Position numbers and translations under genes: made by a program | Notes under the pieces: model-generated | Databases searched by the model: none | What the model was told of the DNA's origin: nothing | Seen by the model: the letters and a program-made list of their open reading frames with translations, nothing else | Shown here: one piece after another, positions 18,009-27,670 of the stretch | Numbering within the stretch: position 1 is the stretch's first letter | Layout of the letters: each line of letters opens with the position of its first letter | NCBI RefSeq assembly: GCF_020852195.1 | Contig: NZ_JADZBI010000056.1 | Location: 1-34,099, forward strand | Direction: 5' to 3' | Length of the DNA stretch: 34,099 nucleotides | Origin: Hyphomicrobium sp. | GTDB taxonomy: Bacteria; Pseudomonadota; Alphaproteobacteria; Rhizobiales; Hyphomicrobiaceae

Positions 18009-18966
18009 CACGATCCGACAGTGGCCGGTCACCCTTCTGCTGGCGCTCACCGTGCTGGGTGCGCTTGCGAGCCTGGCCTTCATGACGGTCGGCGCAAAGG
18101 GGCCGTGGAGCTTCGTGCTGCCGTTTCGCGGAACGAAGCTCGCCGCCATGGTCCTCGTGGCTTATGCGATCGCGGTGTCGACCATCCTGTTTCAGACCGT
18201 GACGGCCAACCGAATCCTGACGCCGTCCATCATGGGCCTCGATACGTTGTATGTTCTGATCCAGACGAGCCTGGTGTTCGTGATCGGCAGCAGCGGCAGC
18301 GTGGCGCTCCCTCCTTCGGTGCTCTTCCTGGCTCAGGTCGCGGCCATGATCGGCTTTTCCGGCATCCTTTACGTGTGCCTGTTCTCCGGCCGCGCGCAGA
18401 GCCTGCACCTCGTCGTGCTCGTCGGCCTCGTGCTCGGCGTCCTGTTCCGCAGCCTGTCCAGCCTCATGCAGCGGATCATGGCACCCAACGAGTTCGTCGT
18501 CCTCCAGGATCGCCTGTTCGCGAACTTCAACACGGTCGACACCAATGTCCTTGCCGTCGCTGCCCTGGCGGTGCTGGCCGTATCGATCTTCGGCTGGCGC
18601 ATGATCCGGACATTCGATGTTCTGCTCCTGGGACGTGACACCGCGATCGCACTCGGCGTCGACTACAAGGCCATCGTTTCCCAGATCCTGATCATCGTCG
18701 CCGTCCTGGTCTCCGTGTCCACCGCGCTCGTCGGGCCGACGACATTTTTCGGACTGCTCGTCGCAAGCCTTGCCTACCGCATCAGCGGCTCCGAGAGGCA
18801 CGCGCTGCTTCTTCCCGTGGCCGCGCTGATCGCAACGCTGCTGCTCGTTGGCGGACAGCTCGTCCTCGAGAGGATCTTCGCCTTCGACACCGCCCTCAGC
18901 ATCATCATCGAGTTCGCCGGCGGCATTGCCTTCATTCTTCTCATCCTGCGGAGTGCATCGCGATGA
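17992..18966 (+). CDS. FecCD-type iron-siderophore ABC permease, second subunit
   Basis: 324 residues from the ATG at 17992, inside the end of the preceding permease gene. An earlier in-frame start would add a Cys/Ser-rich stretch that is really the preceding gene in another frame. It has about nine to ten hydrophobic helices. Family-typical parts are FRGTKLAAMVLVAYAIAVST, ILTPSIMGLDTLYVLIQTSL, LLLGRDTAIALGVDYKAI and LVGPTTFFGLLVASLAYRIS. It lacks the C-terminal GxPFFLxLLRR form of classical BtuC/FhuB but matches the FatC/YclO subgroup. The last codons overlap the ATPase gene by ATGA. Confidence 0.92.
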   Translation: MPALRDTIRQWPVTLLLALTVLGALASLAFMTVGAKGPWSFVLPFRGTKLAAMVLVAYAIAVSTILFQTVTANRILTPSIMGLDTLYVLIQTSLVFVIGSSGSVALPPSVLFLAQVAAMIGFSGILYVCLFSGRAQSLHLVVLVGLVLGVLFRSLSSLMQRIMAPNEFVVLQDRLFANFNTVDTNVLAVAALAVLAVSIFGWRMIRTFDVLLLGRDTAIALGVDYKAIVSQILIIVAVLVSVSTALVGPTTFFGLLVASLAYRISGSERHALLLPVAALIATLLLVGGQLVLERIFAFDTALSIIIEFAGGIAFILLILRSASR

Positions 18967-19721
18967 TCGTCGCGCGCAACCTTACAAAAGCCTATGGGGA
19001 GGCCCGCGTCGTCCGCGACGTGTCCCTCGACATTCCGCGCGGCGGCATCACGTCCATAATCGGCCCCAACGGCGCGGGAAAATCGACGCTCCTTGGTCTC
19101 TTGAGCCGGCTGCTCCCGGCGACTTCAGGCTCGGTGCGTGTCGACGAGCTCGACGTGGCAAGCGCACCGAGCGACGTCCTCGCCCGGCGTCTCTCCATCC
19201 TGCGGCAGGACAATCATGTCACCGCGCGGCTGACCGTCCGCGACCTCGTGGCCTTCGGCCGGTTCCCCCATTCGCGAGGGCGTCTCACCGAGGAGGATCG
19301 GCGGAGGATCGGAGAAGCGATCCAGTATCTGGGCCTTGATGAGCTGGCAGACCGCTTCCTCGACGAGATGTCGGGCGGGCAACGGCAACGCGCCTTCGTC
19401 GCCATGGTGCTATGCCAGGACACGGACTACGTCCTGATGGACGAACCCTTGAACAACCTCGACATGCGGCACGCCGCCGGCATGATGAAGCTTATCCGCA
19501 GGATCGTCGACGACCTAGGCAAGACGTTCGTCCTCGTCCTGCACGACATCAACTTCGCCTCGATCTATTCCGATCACATCGTGGCAATGCGCGACGGCGC
19601 CGTGGTCAAGCAAGGCCCCCCGTCCGAGATCCTGCAAAGCCAGGTGCTCCGCGAGATCTTCGAGATCGACATTCCCGTTCATGAGATCGACGGACGGCGC
19701 ATCGGGCTGTTCTATGTCTAG
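18963..19721 (+). CDS. Iron-siderophore ABC transporter ATP-binding protein (FepC/YclP type)
   Basis: 252-residue cytoplasmic ATPase that energises the two FecCD permeases. Walker A GPNGAGKST is at about residues 34-42, Q-loop LSILRQDNHVT at about 79-89, ABC signature MSGGQRQR at about 135, Walker B YVLMDEPLNNLD from about 155, and H-loop LVLHDINFAS near 193. Length is normal for the family. The start ATG overlaps the stop of the second permease (ATGA at 18963-18966). It is the last gene of the import operon and is convergent with the small gene at 19730-20038. Confidence 0.94.
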   Translation: MIVARNLTKAYGEARVVRDVSLDIPRGGITSIIGPNGAGKSTLLGLLSRLLPATSGSVRVDELDVASAPSDVLARRLSILRQDNHVTARLTVRDLVAFGRFPHSRGRLTEEDRRRIGEAIQYLGLDELADRFLDEMSGGQRQRAFVAMVLCQDTDYVLMDEPLNNLDMRHAAGMMKLIRRIVDDLGKTFVLVLHDINFASIYSDHIVAMRDGAVVKQGPPSEILQSQVLREIFEIDIPVHEIDGRRIGLFYV

Positions 19722-19729
19722 GCTACGCC

Positions 19730-20038
19730 TCAGCGCCGCCCGCGCGGCGTGCGTGGCTGGCCTTTGATCCCATCGGCGAAGCGGAGCACGCCCGCAAGCC
19801 CGGTATCGACCGGCGGCGGTGCGGCCCAATGCCGGAAACGCTGCACCGATTGCCGCCTCAACCCCGCGACGCTGACCTTGCCCGTCGACGCAACCTGAAA
19901 AATGAAGGCCCCGAGCTGCTCCCGCTGCGCGCCACGCTCGCGGCCGAGCTTCAAATCAGCGCACGCAAGATCGAAAGCCCGCTGCAGGAGCAGCAGCTCC
20001 TCGCTCGTGAAAAACAGCTTGCCCCTTCCCGATGCCAC
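19730..20038 (-). CDS. Small protein of unknown function
   Basis: 102 residues, GTG start at 20036-20038 with GAGG 6 bases upstream. The N-terminal half forms predicted helices (LFFTSEELLLLQRAFDLACA, then REQLGAFIFQVASTGKV) and resembles, from memory, short alphaproteobacterial proteins built on the same helix pattern. The C-terminus is basic (QPRTPRGRR). No signal peptide or membrane segment is seen, so it is probably cytoplasmic. It is convergent with the import operon, ending 8 bases from its last stop. I do not recognise a named family. Confidence 0.6.
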   Translation of the reverse strand: MASGRGKLFFTSEELLLLQRAFDLACADLKLGRERGAQREQLGAFIFQVASTGKVSVAGLRRQSVQRFRHWAAPPPVDTGLAGVLRFADGIKGQPRTPRGRR

Positions 20039-20415
20039 GGCGAACCTCGATCCTCAGACACGACGCGAGATAAAGTATCTCCAAAGCCTGGACGAGCGAG
20101 CAAGATCAAAACTACTGCCGAGATGGCCCAATCGAGTGAAAGTCTAAATTCTCCAAATAACCGTCCTGGAACAGTCGAATGATAGTAATGCCGGCCGATT
20201 CGCGGCGCGGATCTTCTCCTCCTAGGCCGGAAGCCTCAGGATCGCATCGCGGCATGTTATCCCCAGCCCCTAGGGGACCGAGCGCCGCAGTCCGCAACGC
20301 GGGCCAGCACTCACCACAGATCGGCCATCACGGTCACGTACGCGGTGCGATGGATCCAACGCTGCAATCGGCCTTTCCGGGGAAACGGCGTCGCCAGGAC
20401 GCCGACGTCTGAGCC
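20039..20415. other. Intergenic region between two divergent small genes
   Basis: 377 bases separating the minus-strand small gene from the plus-strand secreted protein. It contains an inverted repeat GAGATA-AAG-TATCTC (20067-20081) about 30 bases upstream of the minus-strand gene, a weak minus-strand promoter-like pair nearby (TTGCTC, 16 bases, TACTTT), and the palindrome CCCCTAGGGG near 20268. No credible coding frame. Confidence 0.45.
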
Positions 20416-20829
20416 ATGCCTGAACGAACTCTCGCGAGCCTCGCTCGCAAAGCGTTGCCTCGTGCGCTCGCCACCGCGCTGTTGACCGCCGCGGGTCTTG
20501 CGGCAGCATGCGGCCAGGGCTTGGCGCAGCAGGGCACGGGCGACTCGGGCACCTTACCGGCCGATCCGGAATGCCTGACCGTCACCCAGTCGTCGGCGTC
20601 GACCTACATGATTTCCAATACGGCGTGCCCGGACCAAAGCGTGCTGGCCTCGATCGAGCTTGCAGCAGGGGCCGATGTCGCGCGATGCTTCGTCAAGAAG
20701 ATCCGCACCCAGATCTCGCTCGCGAGCGAGGGCGTGGAGCCCGTCGTCAATTATCAGTGCATCGAGGGCGCCCCGGGGTGCTCCGTCGGGACCGTGCGTG
20801 ACATGTTCCCCGAATGCCACTCCGGCTGA
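20416..20829 (+). CDS. Secreted six-cysteine protein of unknown function
   Basis: 137 residues. The N-terminal signal peptide is ALATALLTAAGLAAACGQG, with likely cleavage at GLA-QQG. A Cys in AAAC could instead be a lipidation site, but the lipobox is poor (Ala at -3). The mature part holds six Cys (in PEC, TAC, ARC, YQC, PGC and PEC), enough for three disulfides, which fits a periplasmic or extracellular location. No family is recognised. The ribosome site is weak. The next gene follows on the same strand, with an alternative start inside this one. Confidence 0.65.
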   Translation: MPERTLASLARKALPRALATALLTAAGLAAACGQGLAQQGTGDSGTLPADPECLTVTQSSASTYMISNTACPDQSVLASIELAAGADVARCFVKKIRTQISLASEGVEPVVNYQCIEGAPGCSVGTVRDMFPECHSG

Positions 20830-20858
20830 CGCGCGAGTTGGAACGAGGCACCGACACG

Positions 20859-21947
20859 ATGGCTGCATTCGACCGCGATGCCTCGATAGAGCGCCAGCAG
20901 ATCCACGAGATCTCGCTCAATGTCGCGCGCCGTCTGCGCCAGGTCCTCGACCGCAACCACTACATCCCCGCGGCCCTGCGGCCCGAGGTCGATTCCACGG
21001 TGCGCGTCATCACCGGCATCCAGCGCGACATCGACCAGATCATGGGCGCTCTGCCGGCCGACGAGGCGTTGGACTTCGCCATTCTGACGCACATCATGGG
21101 CGGCCAGCGCCACGCCTTGGACCTCCTGGAAATCCTCGAGGAAAAGCTCGAGGGCGGCCGCGGCGCCTACCGGCGCGACTCGGCCCGCGTGCATGAGGCG
21201 CTGCTCGCCGTCTCGCGGGAGATCGAGCAGGACGCGCTGCGCTACGCCGCCGAGGAACCCATGCCGCGCATTGCCTCACACGGGCCTGCGCGCCAAGTCT
21301 CCCCTGGACAACGGACCCCGGACTCCGCGGCACCGGCGCCGCAGCCCCGGCCGAGCAAACAGAAAGGCAAGCCGAAAGGGAAATCCCGCACGAGCACAAC
21401 TCCGAGCTTTGATCTGCGCGGCACCCTGCCGGCGCTCGCGGCCAGGCCCGTGTCGGTGGCCGTCATCGCGCTCGCCGTAGGCGCCGGCCTCGTCGTCGCG
21501 GCCCAGAAACTGATACCCGACGCCGGCACCCCCTCCCTCTGGAGCCACGACACGGCCGCCACGCTGGCGCCAGGAGGACAGCTCGACAGCCGCCGCGATG
21601 CCGGCGCGGGAGGCGGCGGAGAGCCGCGCTCCGCGCTGGCGGCGGGCAGCGCCGAGCGCATCGCCGTCACCCCGCCCTCCATGGAGCAACCCTACCTGGT
21701 CGTGCTCGCGACCCGCCGCAGCACGGAGGAGCTTCAGCAGGACTACCGCGCGTTCAAGGGCGCCTATCCGGATCTTCTCGGCAGCGCCAAGGCCCGCGTG
21801 GACCGCGTGCAGGGCCAGGACAAGCAGACATGGTATCGCCTCTCGCTCATCCCGCCGCAGGCGCGCGACGACGCCAAGACCCTGTGCAGCAGCCTGAAAA
21901 AGGCCGGTCTCACCGGATGCTGGATCAAACCGGTGCCGCTGCGCTGA
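20859..21947 (+). CDS. Membrane-anchored protein with SPOR-like C-terminal domain
   Basis: 362 residues from the ATG at 20859 (GAGG 10 bases upstream); an in-frame ATG at 20814 adds 15 residues and overlaps the previous gene. The N-terminal part to about residue 135 is helical, probably cytoplasmic, with [18 protein letters not shown] and [21 protein letters not shown] basic Pro/Lys linker (about 145-185) leads to one membrane helix (about 197-217, [18 protein letters not shown]). After a Gly/Ala-rich periplasmic linker, residues 276-360 ([20 protein letters not shown] ending [10 protein letters not shown]) look like a SPOR domain, a fold that binds denuded peptidoglycan. The function is unknown; a cell-envelope role is inferred. 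Confidence 0.65.
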   Translation: MAAFDRDASIERQQIHEISLNVARRLRQVLDRNHYIPAALRPEVDSTVRVITGIQRDIDQIMGALPADEALDFAILTHIMGGQRHALDLLEILEEKLEGGRGAYRRDSARVHEALLAVSREIEQDALRYAAEEPMPRIASHGPARQVSPGQRTPDSAAPAPQPRPSKQKGKPKGKSRTSTTPSFDLRGTLPALAARPVSVAVIALAVGAGLVVAAQKLIPDAGTPSLWSHDTAATLAPGGQLDSRRDAGAGGGGEPRSALAAGSAERIAVTPPSMEQPYLVVLATRRSTEELQQDYRAFKGAYPDLLGSAKARVDRVQGQDKQTWYRLSLIPPQARDDAKTLCSSLKKAGLTGCWIKPVPLR

Positions 21948-22065
21948 CGTGTCGTTGCACCCGTCTCCTGCCTTGCGGCCCCTCGCCGTTACGCCTATGT
22001 GGAGGCTCGGCACGCGTGCGAAGCACGTGTGAAAGCACGAGATCCACGCCCGCCCGGACCTCCGT

Positions 22066-23750
<1,685 letters not shown>

Positions 23751-23784
23751 TTGTCCTGCACACCGGCAGCCCGAGCCGCCTCCC

Positions 23785-23845
23785 TGTCATCCCGGCCGAA
23801 GCGACGACGCGACAACGACGCAGCGCAGAGCCGGGATCCAGGAGC
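23785..23845. repeat. Short palindromic repeat, TCATCCCGGCC...GCCGGGATCCAGG type
   Basis: The arms CATCCCGGC (23789-23797) and GCCGGGATC (23830-23838) are near-complementary ends of a roughly 60-base element. Its ends match a class of dispersed intergenic palindromes common in alphaproteobacterial genomes. It lies between the permease gene and the convergent membrane-anchored gene and may act as a transcript end for either. Confidence 0.6.
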
Positions 23846-23898
23846 CCCAAGCGCAAACATCTCCACATGCGTGAGCACCAACGGCGACGCCGTCACCA

Positions 23899-24558
23899 TC
23901 ACCGCCGCTCGGAAACCCCGGTCGCGAAATCGCTTTTCTTGGCGGTTCCCATCAGGATGGCCGCGTACTGCCGCGCGCCGTCGACCATCGCGCCTGGATG
24001 CACGAGATTGGCGAGCGCCCCCGCGATCAGCGCGTCGACCCCGAGGCCAGCGCGCCCGATGACGAGGAGAGCACGGTCGCGCACATCGATGGCATCCTTG
24101 ACGGCCTCCGCGTGGGCCCGCGTCCTCACCCCCTCGAACTCCGGCAGCACGGACGCCAGACCATACCGCTGGCCGGCAAGCGTCGCGCGGACGTCGAACG
24201 CGGGATCGGCCTGCGCGTCCGCGAACCGCGCCGCACTCGCCTCGCGCGGCCCAGGCGCGTGGTGCACGGTCACGAACGCGTTGTAGAGATCGAGGAACCC
24301 CGGGCGCCCGGTCTTGGCGATGTCGACCTCGATGCGCTCGCAGCCGCCATGCCACAGCGCCGCCTCCGGATCGTCCTCGCACGTCATGCGGATGGAATAG
24401 GCCCACGGCAGGTCCATGCGTCCCTGCACGTCGGAAAGCGAGACGGCAAACCAGATCCAGCCGCCGGCCAGCAGAAGCGCGAGCACGAGCGGCCAGCGCC
24501 GGATCAGCGCGTGCACGGTTTCCGTTGCGGACTGAGCGAGTTGCGAGAGCGAGACCAT
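23899..24558 (-). CDS. Membrane-anchored protein of unknown function
   Basis: 219 residues from the ATG at 24556-24558; a TTG at 24595-24597 would add 13 residues. One N-terminal membrane helix is at about residues 23-40 (PLVLALLLAGGWIWFAVSLS), followed by a periplasmic-type region with two Cys (TCEDD and GGCERIE) that could form a disulfide. The C-terminal half is helical and ends KKSDFATGVSERR. No recognised family. It is downstream of the L,D-transpeptidase gene on the same strand with an 87-base gap, so co-transcription is possible and a cell-envelope link would fit, but this is inference. Confidence 0.6.
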   Translation of the reverse strand: MVSLSQLAQSATETVHALIRRWPLVLALLLAGGWIWFAVSLSDVQGRMDLPWAYSIRMTCEDDPEAALWHGGCERIEVDIAKTGRPGFLDLYNAFVTVHHAPGPREASAARFADAQADPAFDVRATLAGQRYGLASVLPEFEGVRTRAHAEAVKDAIDVRDRALLVIGRAGLGVDALIAGALANLVHPGAMVDGARQYAAILMGTAKKSDFATGVSERR

Positions 24559-24645
24559 GACGCGGCGGAGAATTCCACCGGCCGCCGGCCAACACAAGTG
24601 CTCCCGCGCGTCGAGGGAAACGGCCGTCGCCGACCAGTGGAGGGG

Positions 24646-25983
24646 CTAAGGCGCAAGCCCAGCCGACGGCGGCGGCGGGGCGTCCGGGTCGAACACGTCC
24701 GCCATCGCCACCGCGCCGTCGCGGCGGTAGATGTCCGGACGGAACGAGATGCGCCCGTCCGGCTCGGCCCACGCCGTGATGTAGGCGAAATAGACCGGCA
24801 CCGGCCGCGTGAGCTGCAGATCGAGCGCCTGGCCCATATCGAGCACCGCCTGCACCTGACCAGGGTTTTCCCAGCCGGGCTCGTACTTCGCCAGCCACTC
24901 GACGAGCTGGAACACGTCCTGCACGCGCACGCAGCCAGCGCTGAACGCGCGCGCGCGCTGCTGGAACAGCGGCTTCATCGGTGTGTCGTGCATATAGACG
25001 CCATGCTCGTTCTGCATGTCGATGCGCACGAGCCCGAGCGCGTTCTGCGGCCCAGGATCCTGCTTGAGCTTGATCACCCTGGCATCAGCCTGCGACCAGT
25101 CGATGGAGCTCGGATCGATCTCAGGACCGTTGAAATCGCCTCGGACCACACGGATGTGCTCTTTCTGGAGGTAGTCGGGCTCGTTGACCAGCCGCGGGAA
25201 GACATCGAGCTTGGCCACGCTGTCGGGCACGCGCCAGAAGGGGAAGAAGTTCAGGTTCCGGATCGTAGCCTTGAGCGACGGCGTATCGCGTCCCTGCCGC
25301 CCCACGATCACGCGATGGCGCAGCACCGTCTGATAGCGCTCCACGGCCTCGAGCTGAAACGCCGGGACGTTGACCAGCACGTAGCGCTCTTCCGGCGGCA
25401 GCTGCACGAGCTCGAGGATGCGCGCATGATTGAGCTTGAGCTGTGCCAGCCGCTCCTCTGCCGTGATGTTGAGGGCAGCGAGCGTCGGCTGATCGACGCG
25501 GCCGTTGGTCCGGAGGCCGTTGTTCTCCTGGAAGCGGATGACCGCCTGCTCGAGCCCCGAATCGAAGCCGTAGTCGTTATAGCTCGACGAGCGCGGCAGC
25601 TCGCCGGTCGCCATCAGCCGGCGGCGCAGATACGAGACCCGCTCGTCGTCGTCGCCGGGGCGCAGCATGCGGTTGCCCGGAATGGCCGGCCAACCGCCCT
25701 TGTTGACGATGCCCTCGTAGCGGGCGATGGCCTGCTCCATGGCGGCCAGCATCTCGTCGCTGCGCCAAGGGATGTCATTCGGACGGAGATCGTTGAGGGT
25801 GTCCTGGCGCGGCGGCGTGCGCTCGAGCGAGGCGCGCTTGCCGGAATAGTCCGGCGGGCCGAAGCCGGTGATGCCGTCCCACCAGTTGCCGTCCTGTGCG
25901 GCGGCCGAGGTCCCGGACCAGACGGCCAGGGCCGCGAAAAGGGCGAGGCCGAGGCCGCGGGAAAACGTCATGAACGAGGTCAC
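24646..25983 (-). CDS. L,D-transpeptidase, YcbB/LdtD type
   Basis: 445-residue periplasmic enzyme that makes 3-3 cross-links in peptidoglycan. The signal peptide covers residues 1-29 (LALFAALAVWSGTSAAA). A short N-terminal scaffold leads to a peptidoglycan-binding domain at about 105-172 (VSYLRRRLMATGEL, LEQAVIRFQENNGL). The YkuD catalytic domain follows from about 200 (YVLVNVPAFQLEAVE) to 410, with MHDTPMKPLF and the active-site motif SAGCVRVQD, whose catalytic Cys is residue 351. All YcbB-type catalytic features are present, though the protein is shorter than E. coli LdtD. Start: GTG at 25981-25983 with AGGA about 8 bases upstream; ATG at 25969-25971 is four codons in. Confidence 0.92.
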   Translation of the reverse strand: MTSFMTFSRGLGLALFAALAVWSGTSAAAQDGNWWDGITGFGPPDYSGKRASLERTPPRQDTLNDLRPNDIPWRSDEMLAAMEQAIARYEGIVNKGGWPAIPGNRMLRPGDDDERVSYLRRRLMATGELPRSSSYNDYGFDSGLEQAVIRFQENNGLRTNGRVDQPTLAALNITAEERLAQLKLNHARILELVQLPPEERYVLVNVPAFQLEAVERYQTVLRHRVIVGRQGRDTPSLKATIRNLNFFPFWRVPDSVAKLDVFPRLVNEPDYLQKEHIRVVRGDFNGPEIDPSSIDWSQADARVIKLKQDPGPQNALGLVRIDMQNEHGVYMHDTPMKPLFQQRARAFSAGCVRVQDVFQLVEWLAKYEPGWENPGQVQAVLDMGQALDLQLTRPVPVYFAYITAWAEPDGRISFRPDIYRRDGAVAMADVFDPDAPPPPSAGLAP

Positions 25984-26034
25984 CGGGGGTCCTATTCCTA
26001 TGCGCTGAGTCGAGGTCTCTTAGAGGGGAACGAT

Positions 26035-26196
26035 ATGGCCAAACAAAGACCCGGCCACAATGCGACTTATGCAAACCCCTGGAATGACAGCCACTATGGC
26101 GGAAACCCCGTGATCTCCAGCCTTGACGGCCTCATGGCGGAAAATGGTCCCATCCGGTGGCTCCAAGCGCAAGCGGGCGGCCGTCGAGGCCGGTGA
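26035..26196 (+). CDS. Possible small protein, 53 residues, unknown function
   Basis: ATG at 26035 preceded by GAGGGG with a 6-base gap, an excellent ribosome site in an otherwise gene-free 150-base interval. The product begins MAKQRPGHNATYANPWNDSH, continues YGGNPVISSLDGLMAENGP and ends in a basic tail. It is rich in Asn, Gly and Pro, with no signal peptide or membrane helix. The last 65 bases overlap the 3' end of thiL tail-to-tail. I know no family. It is divergent from the L,D-transpeptidase gene. Confidence 0.4.
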   Translation: MAKQRPGHNATYANPWNDSHYGGNPVISSLDGLMAENGPIRWLQAQAGGRRGR

Positions 26197-27139
26197 TCGT
26201 CACGCCGGCCCCGTCCGCGAGCCGGCCGATCTCGGTGACGTGGACACCGCTCTCCGCGGCGGCCCTGCGGAACGCTTCTGCACGGTCCGGCGCCACGGCC
26301 GCCAGCACCTGGTAGTCGTCGCCACCCGTCGCCACCACCGCGAGCAGCCGCGGCTCCCGGTCCAGCACCTCACGCGCGGGCCGCGACAAGGGAAGCCGCC
26401 CCCCGTCAATCGCTGCAGCGAGCCCGGAGGCGCGTGCAAGCCGCCCACAGTCCTTGACCAGCCCGTCCGAGATGTCCATCGCCGCCGTGGCGAACGAGAT
26501 CAGGTGCGAGGCCAGCGCCAGCGGCGGGTCCGGGCGGAGATAGCGCCCCAGCAGCGCATTCGCGCCAGCCGTATCGAGCCCCAGCTCCGCGGCGCGGCCG
26601 GGATCCGTCCGCAGCATGAGCCCGAGCGCGCTGTCGCCCAGCGTCCCCGAGACAAAGAGCAGGTCTCCGGCGCGCGCGGTCGCGCGGCGCACCATGCGTC
26701 CCTGCGGCACGCTGCCGATGGCGGTCACCGTGACGGAGAGCGGCCCCGGCCGCCGGTCCGTATCGCCGCCCGCGAGACGTATCCCGAAAGCCGCCTGCGC
26801 TTCCGCGAGGCCGGCGGAGAAGCCATCGAGCCACGCCTGTTCCGGCCGCTCCGGAAAGGCGAGCGACAGCAGGTATGCGATCGGCCGCGCGCCCTTCGCG
26901 GTGAGATCGGAGACGTTGACCGCGAGCCCCTTCCACGCAATGTCGGCAGGCAGGTCATCGGAAAAAAAATGCACGCCCTCGGCCACGGCGTCTGTCGTCA
27001 GCACGAGATCCTCGCCAGCAGGCGGCGTGAGAAACGCGCAATCGTCCTCGAGGCCGAGCGCACCGGCGAAACCCGCAGCCAGCGGCGCGAAGGTGCTCTG
27101 ACTAAGCTTGTCCTCGCCCCCGCCCGCCGTCTCCGCCAC
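26132..27139 (-). CDS. thiL: Thiamine-monophosphate kinase
   Basis: 335-residue cytoplasmic enzyme that phosphorylates thiamine monophosphate to the active diphosphate cofactor using ATP. Diagnostic parts of the ThiL/PurM fold are LEDDCAFLTPPAGEDLVLTT (the GDDxA-type metal site, here EDDCA), AEGVHFF, WKGLAVNVSDLTAKGARP, LAGGDTDRRPGPLSVTVTAI (GGDT metal site), MDISDGLVKDCGRLA, and TGGDDYQVL near residue 260. Length is normal. It starts 3 bases after the nusB stop and ends the rib-nusB-thiL operon. That arrangement places riboflavin, thiamine and transcription-factor genes together, as is widespread in Proteobacteria. Confidence 0.95.
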   Translation of the reverse strand: MAETAGGGEDKLSQSTFAPLAAGFAGALGLEDDCAFLTPPAGEDLVLTTDAVAEGVHFFSDDLPADIAWKGLAVNVSDLTAKGARPIAYLLSLAFPERPEQAWLDGFSAGLAEAQAAFGIRLAGGDTDRRPGPLSVTVTAIGSVPQGRMVRRATARAGDLLFVSGTLGDSALGLMLRTDPGRAAELGLDTAGANALLGRYLRPDPPLALASHLISFATAAMDISDGLVKDCGRLARASGLAAAIDGGRLPLSRPAREVLDREPRLLAVVATGGDDYQVLAAVAPDRAEAFRRAAAESGVHVTEIGRLADGAGVTITGLDGRPLALGATGWDHFPP

Positions 27140-27142
27140 GTC

Positions 27143-27670
27143 TTAGCCTCCCTCGTCCGGCGTCTCGAACTCCTTGGCCCGCACCTTGTGCGCGATGCGG
27201 TCGAGCACGCCGTTGACCACCTTGGGCTCGTCCGCCTCGAAGAACGCCTTGGCGATGTTGATGTACTCGTTGATGGTGACGCGCGCCGGCACGTCGCTGC
27301 GCTCGAGCAGCTCGAACACGCCGCCGCGCAGGATCGCGCGCAGAATGGAATCGACGCGCACCAGCCGCCAGCCGGTGCGCAACTGCTGATCCACCATAGG
27401 ATCGATCTCGCGCTGGCGGCGCACGACGCCCTTCACAACATCGGCGAAGAACATCGCGTCGCCGCCCTCGAGGCTGATCGGCTCCTCGGTCTCGCCGTCC
27501 TCCCCGGTCGCAGGCTCCGCCGGCTTGGCGGCCATGAACTGCTCGATCACCTCGCCTGCGTCCGTGCCCGCGAGATCCATCTGGTAGAGCGCCTGCACGG
27601 CGGCCATGCGCGACACCGTGCGCGGCTTCGGCGTGTCGTTGGCGCCCTTCTTTTTTCGCGGCAGGCTCAT
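27143..27670 (-). CDS. nusB: Transcription antitermination protein NusB
   Basis: 175-residue all-helical RNA-binding protein that, with NusE (ribosomal protein S10), binds boxA in rRNA leaders and supports antitermination. Start ATG at 27668-27670, overlapping the ribH stop (ATGA); the longer frame upstream reads into ribH. After a Lys/Arg-rich N-terminus (LPRKKKGAND), RMAAVQALYQMDLAGTD marks the first NusB helix, and VDSILRAILRGGVFELL with TINEYINIAKAFFEADEPKV and VNGVLDRIA mark the C-terminal half. An acidic insertion at about residues 52-68 (PATGEDGETEEP) extends a loop, as in other alphaproteobacterial NusB proteins. Confidence 0.95.
   Translation of the reverse strand: MSLPRKKKGANDTPKPRTVSRMAAVQALYQMDLAGTDAGEVIEQFMAAKPAEPATGEDGETEEPISLEGGDAMFFADVVKGVVRRQREIDPMVDQQLRTGWRLVRVDSILRAILRGGVFELLERSDVPARVTINEYINIAKAFFEADEPKVVNGVLDRIAHKVRAKEFETPDEGG

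Noticed and set aside
20255-20280. TTATCCCCA as a DnaA box and possible replication origin
   Set aside because: A single imperfect box with no AT-rich unwinding region, no further boxes and no origin-type neighbours.
23998-26100. Long plus-strand frame over the membrane-anchored and L,D-transpeptidase genes
   Set aside because: Shadow of two minus-strand genes; only its last 53 codons, after a strong ribosome site, are considered as a separate small gene.
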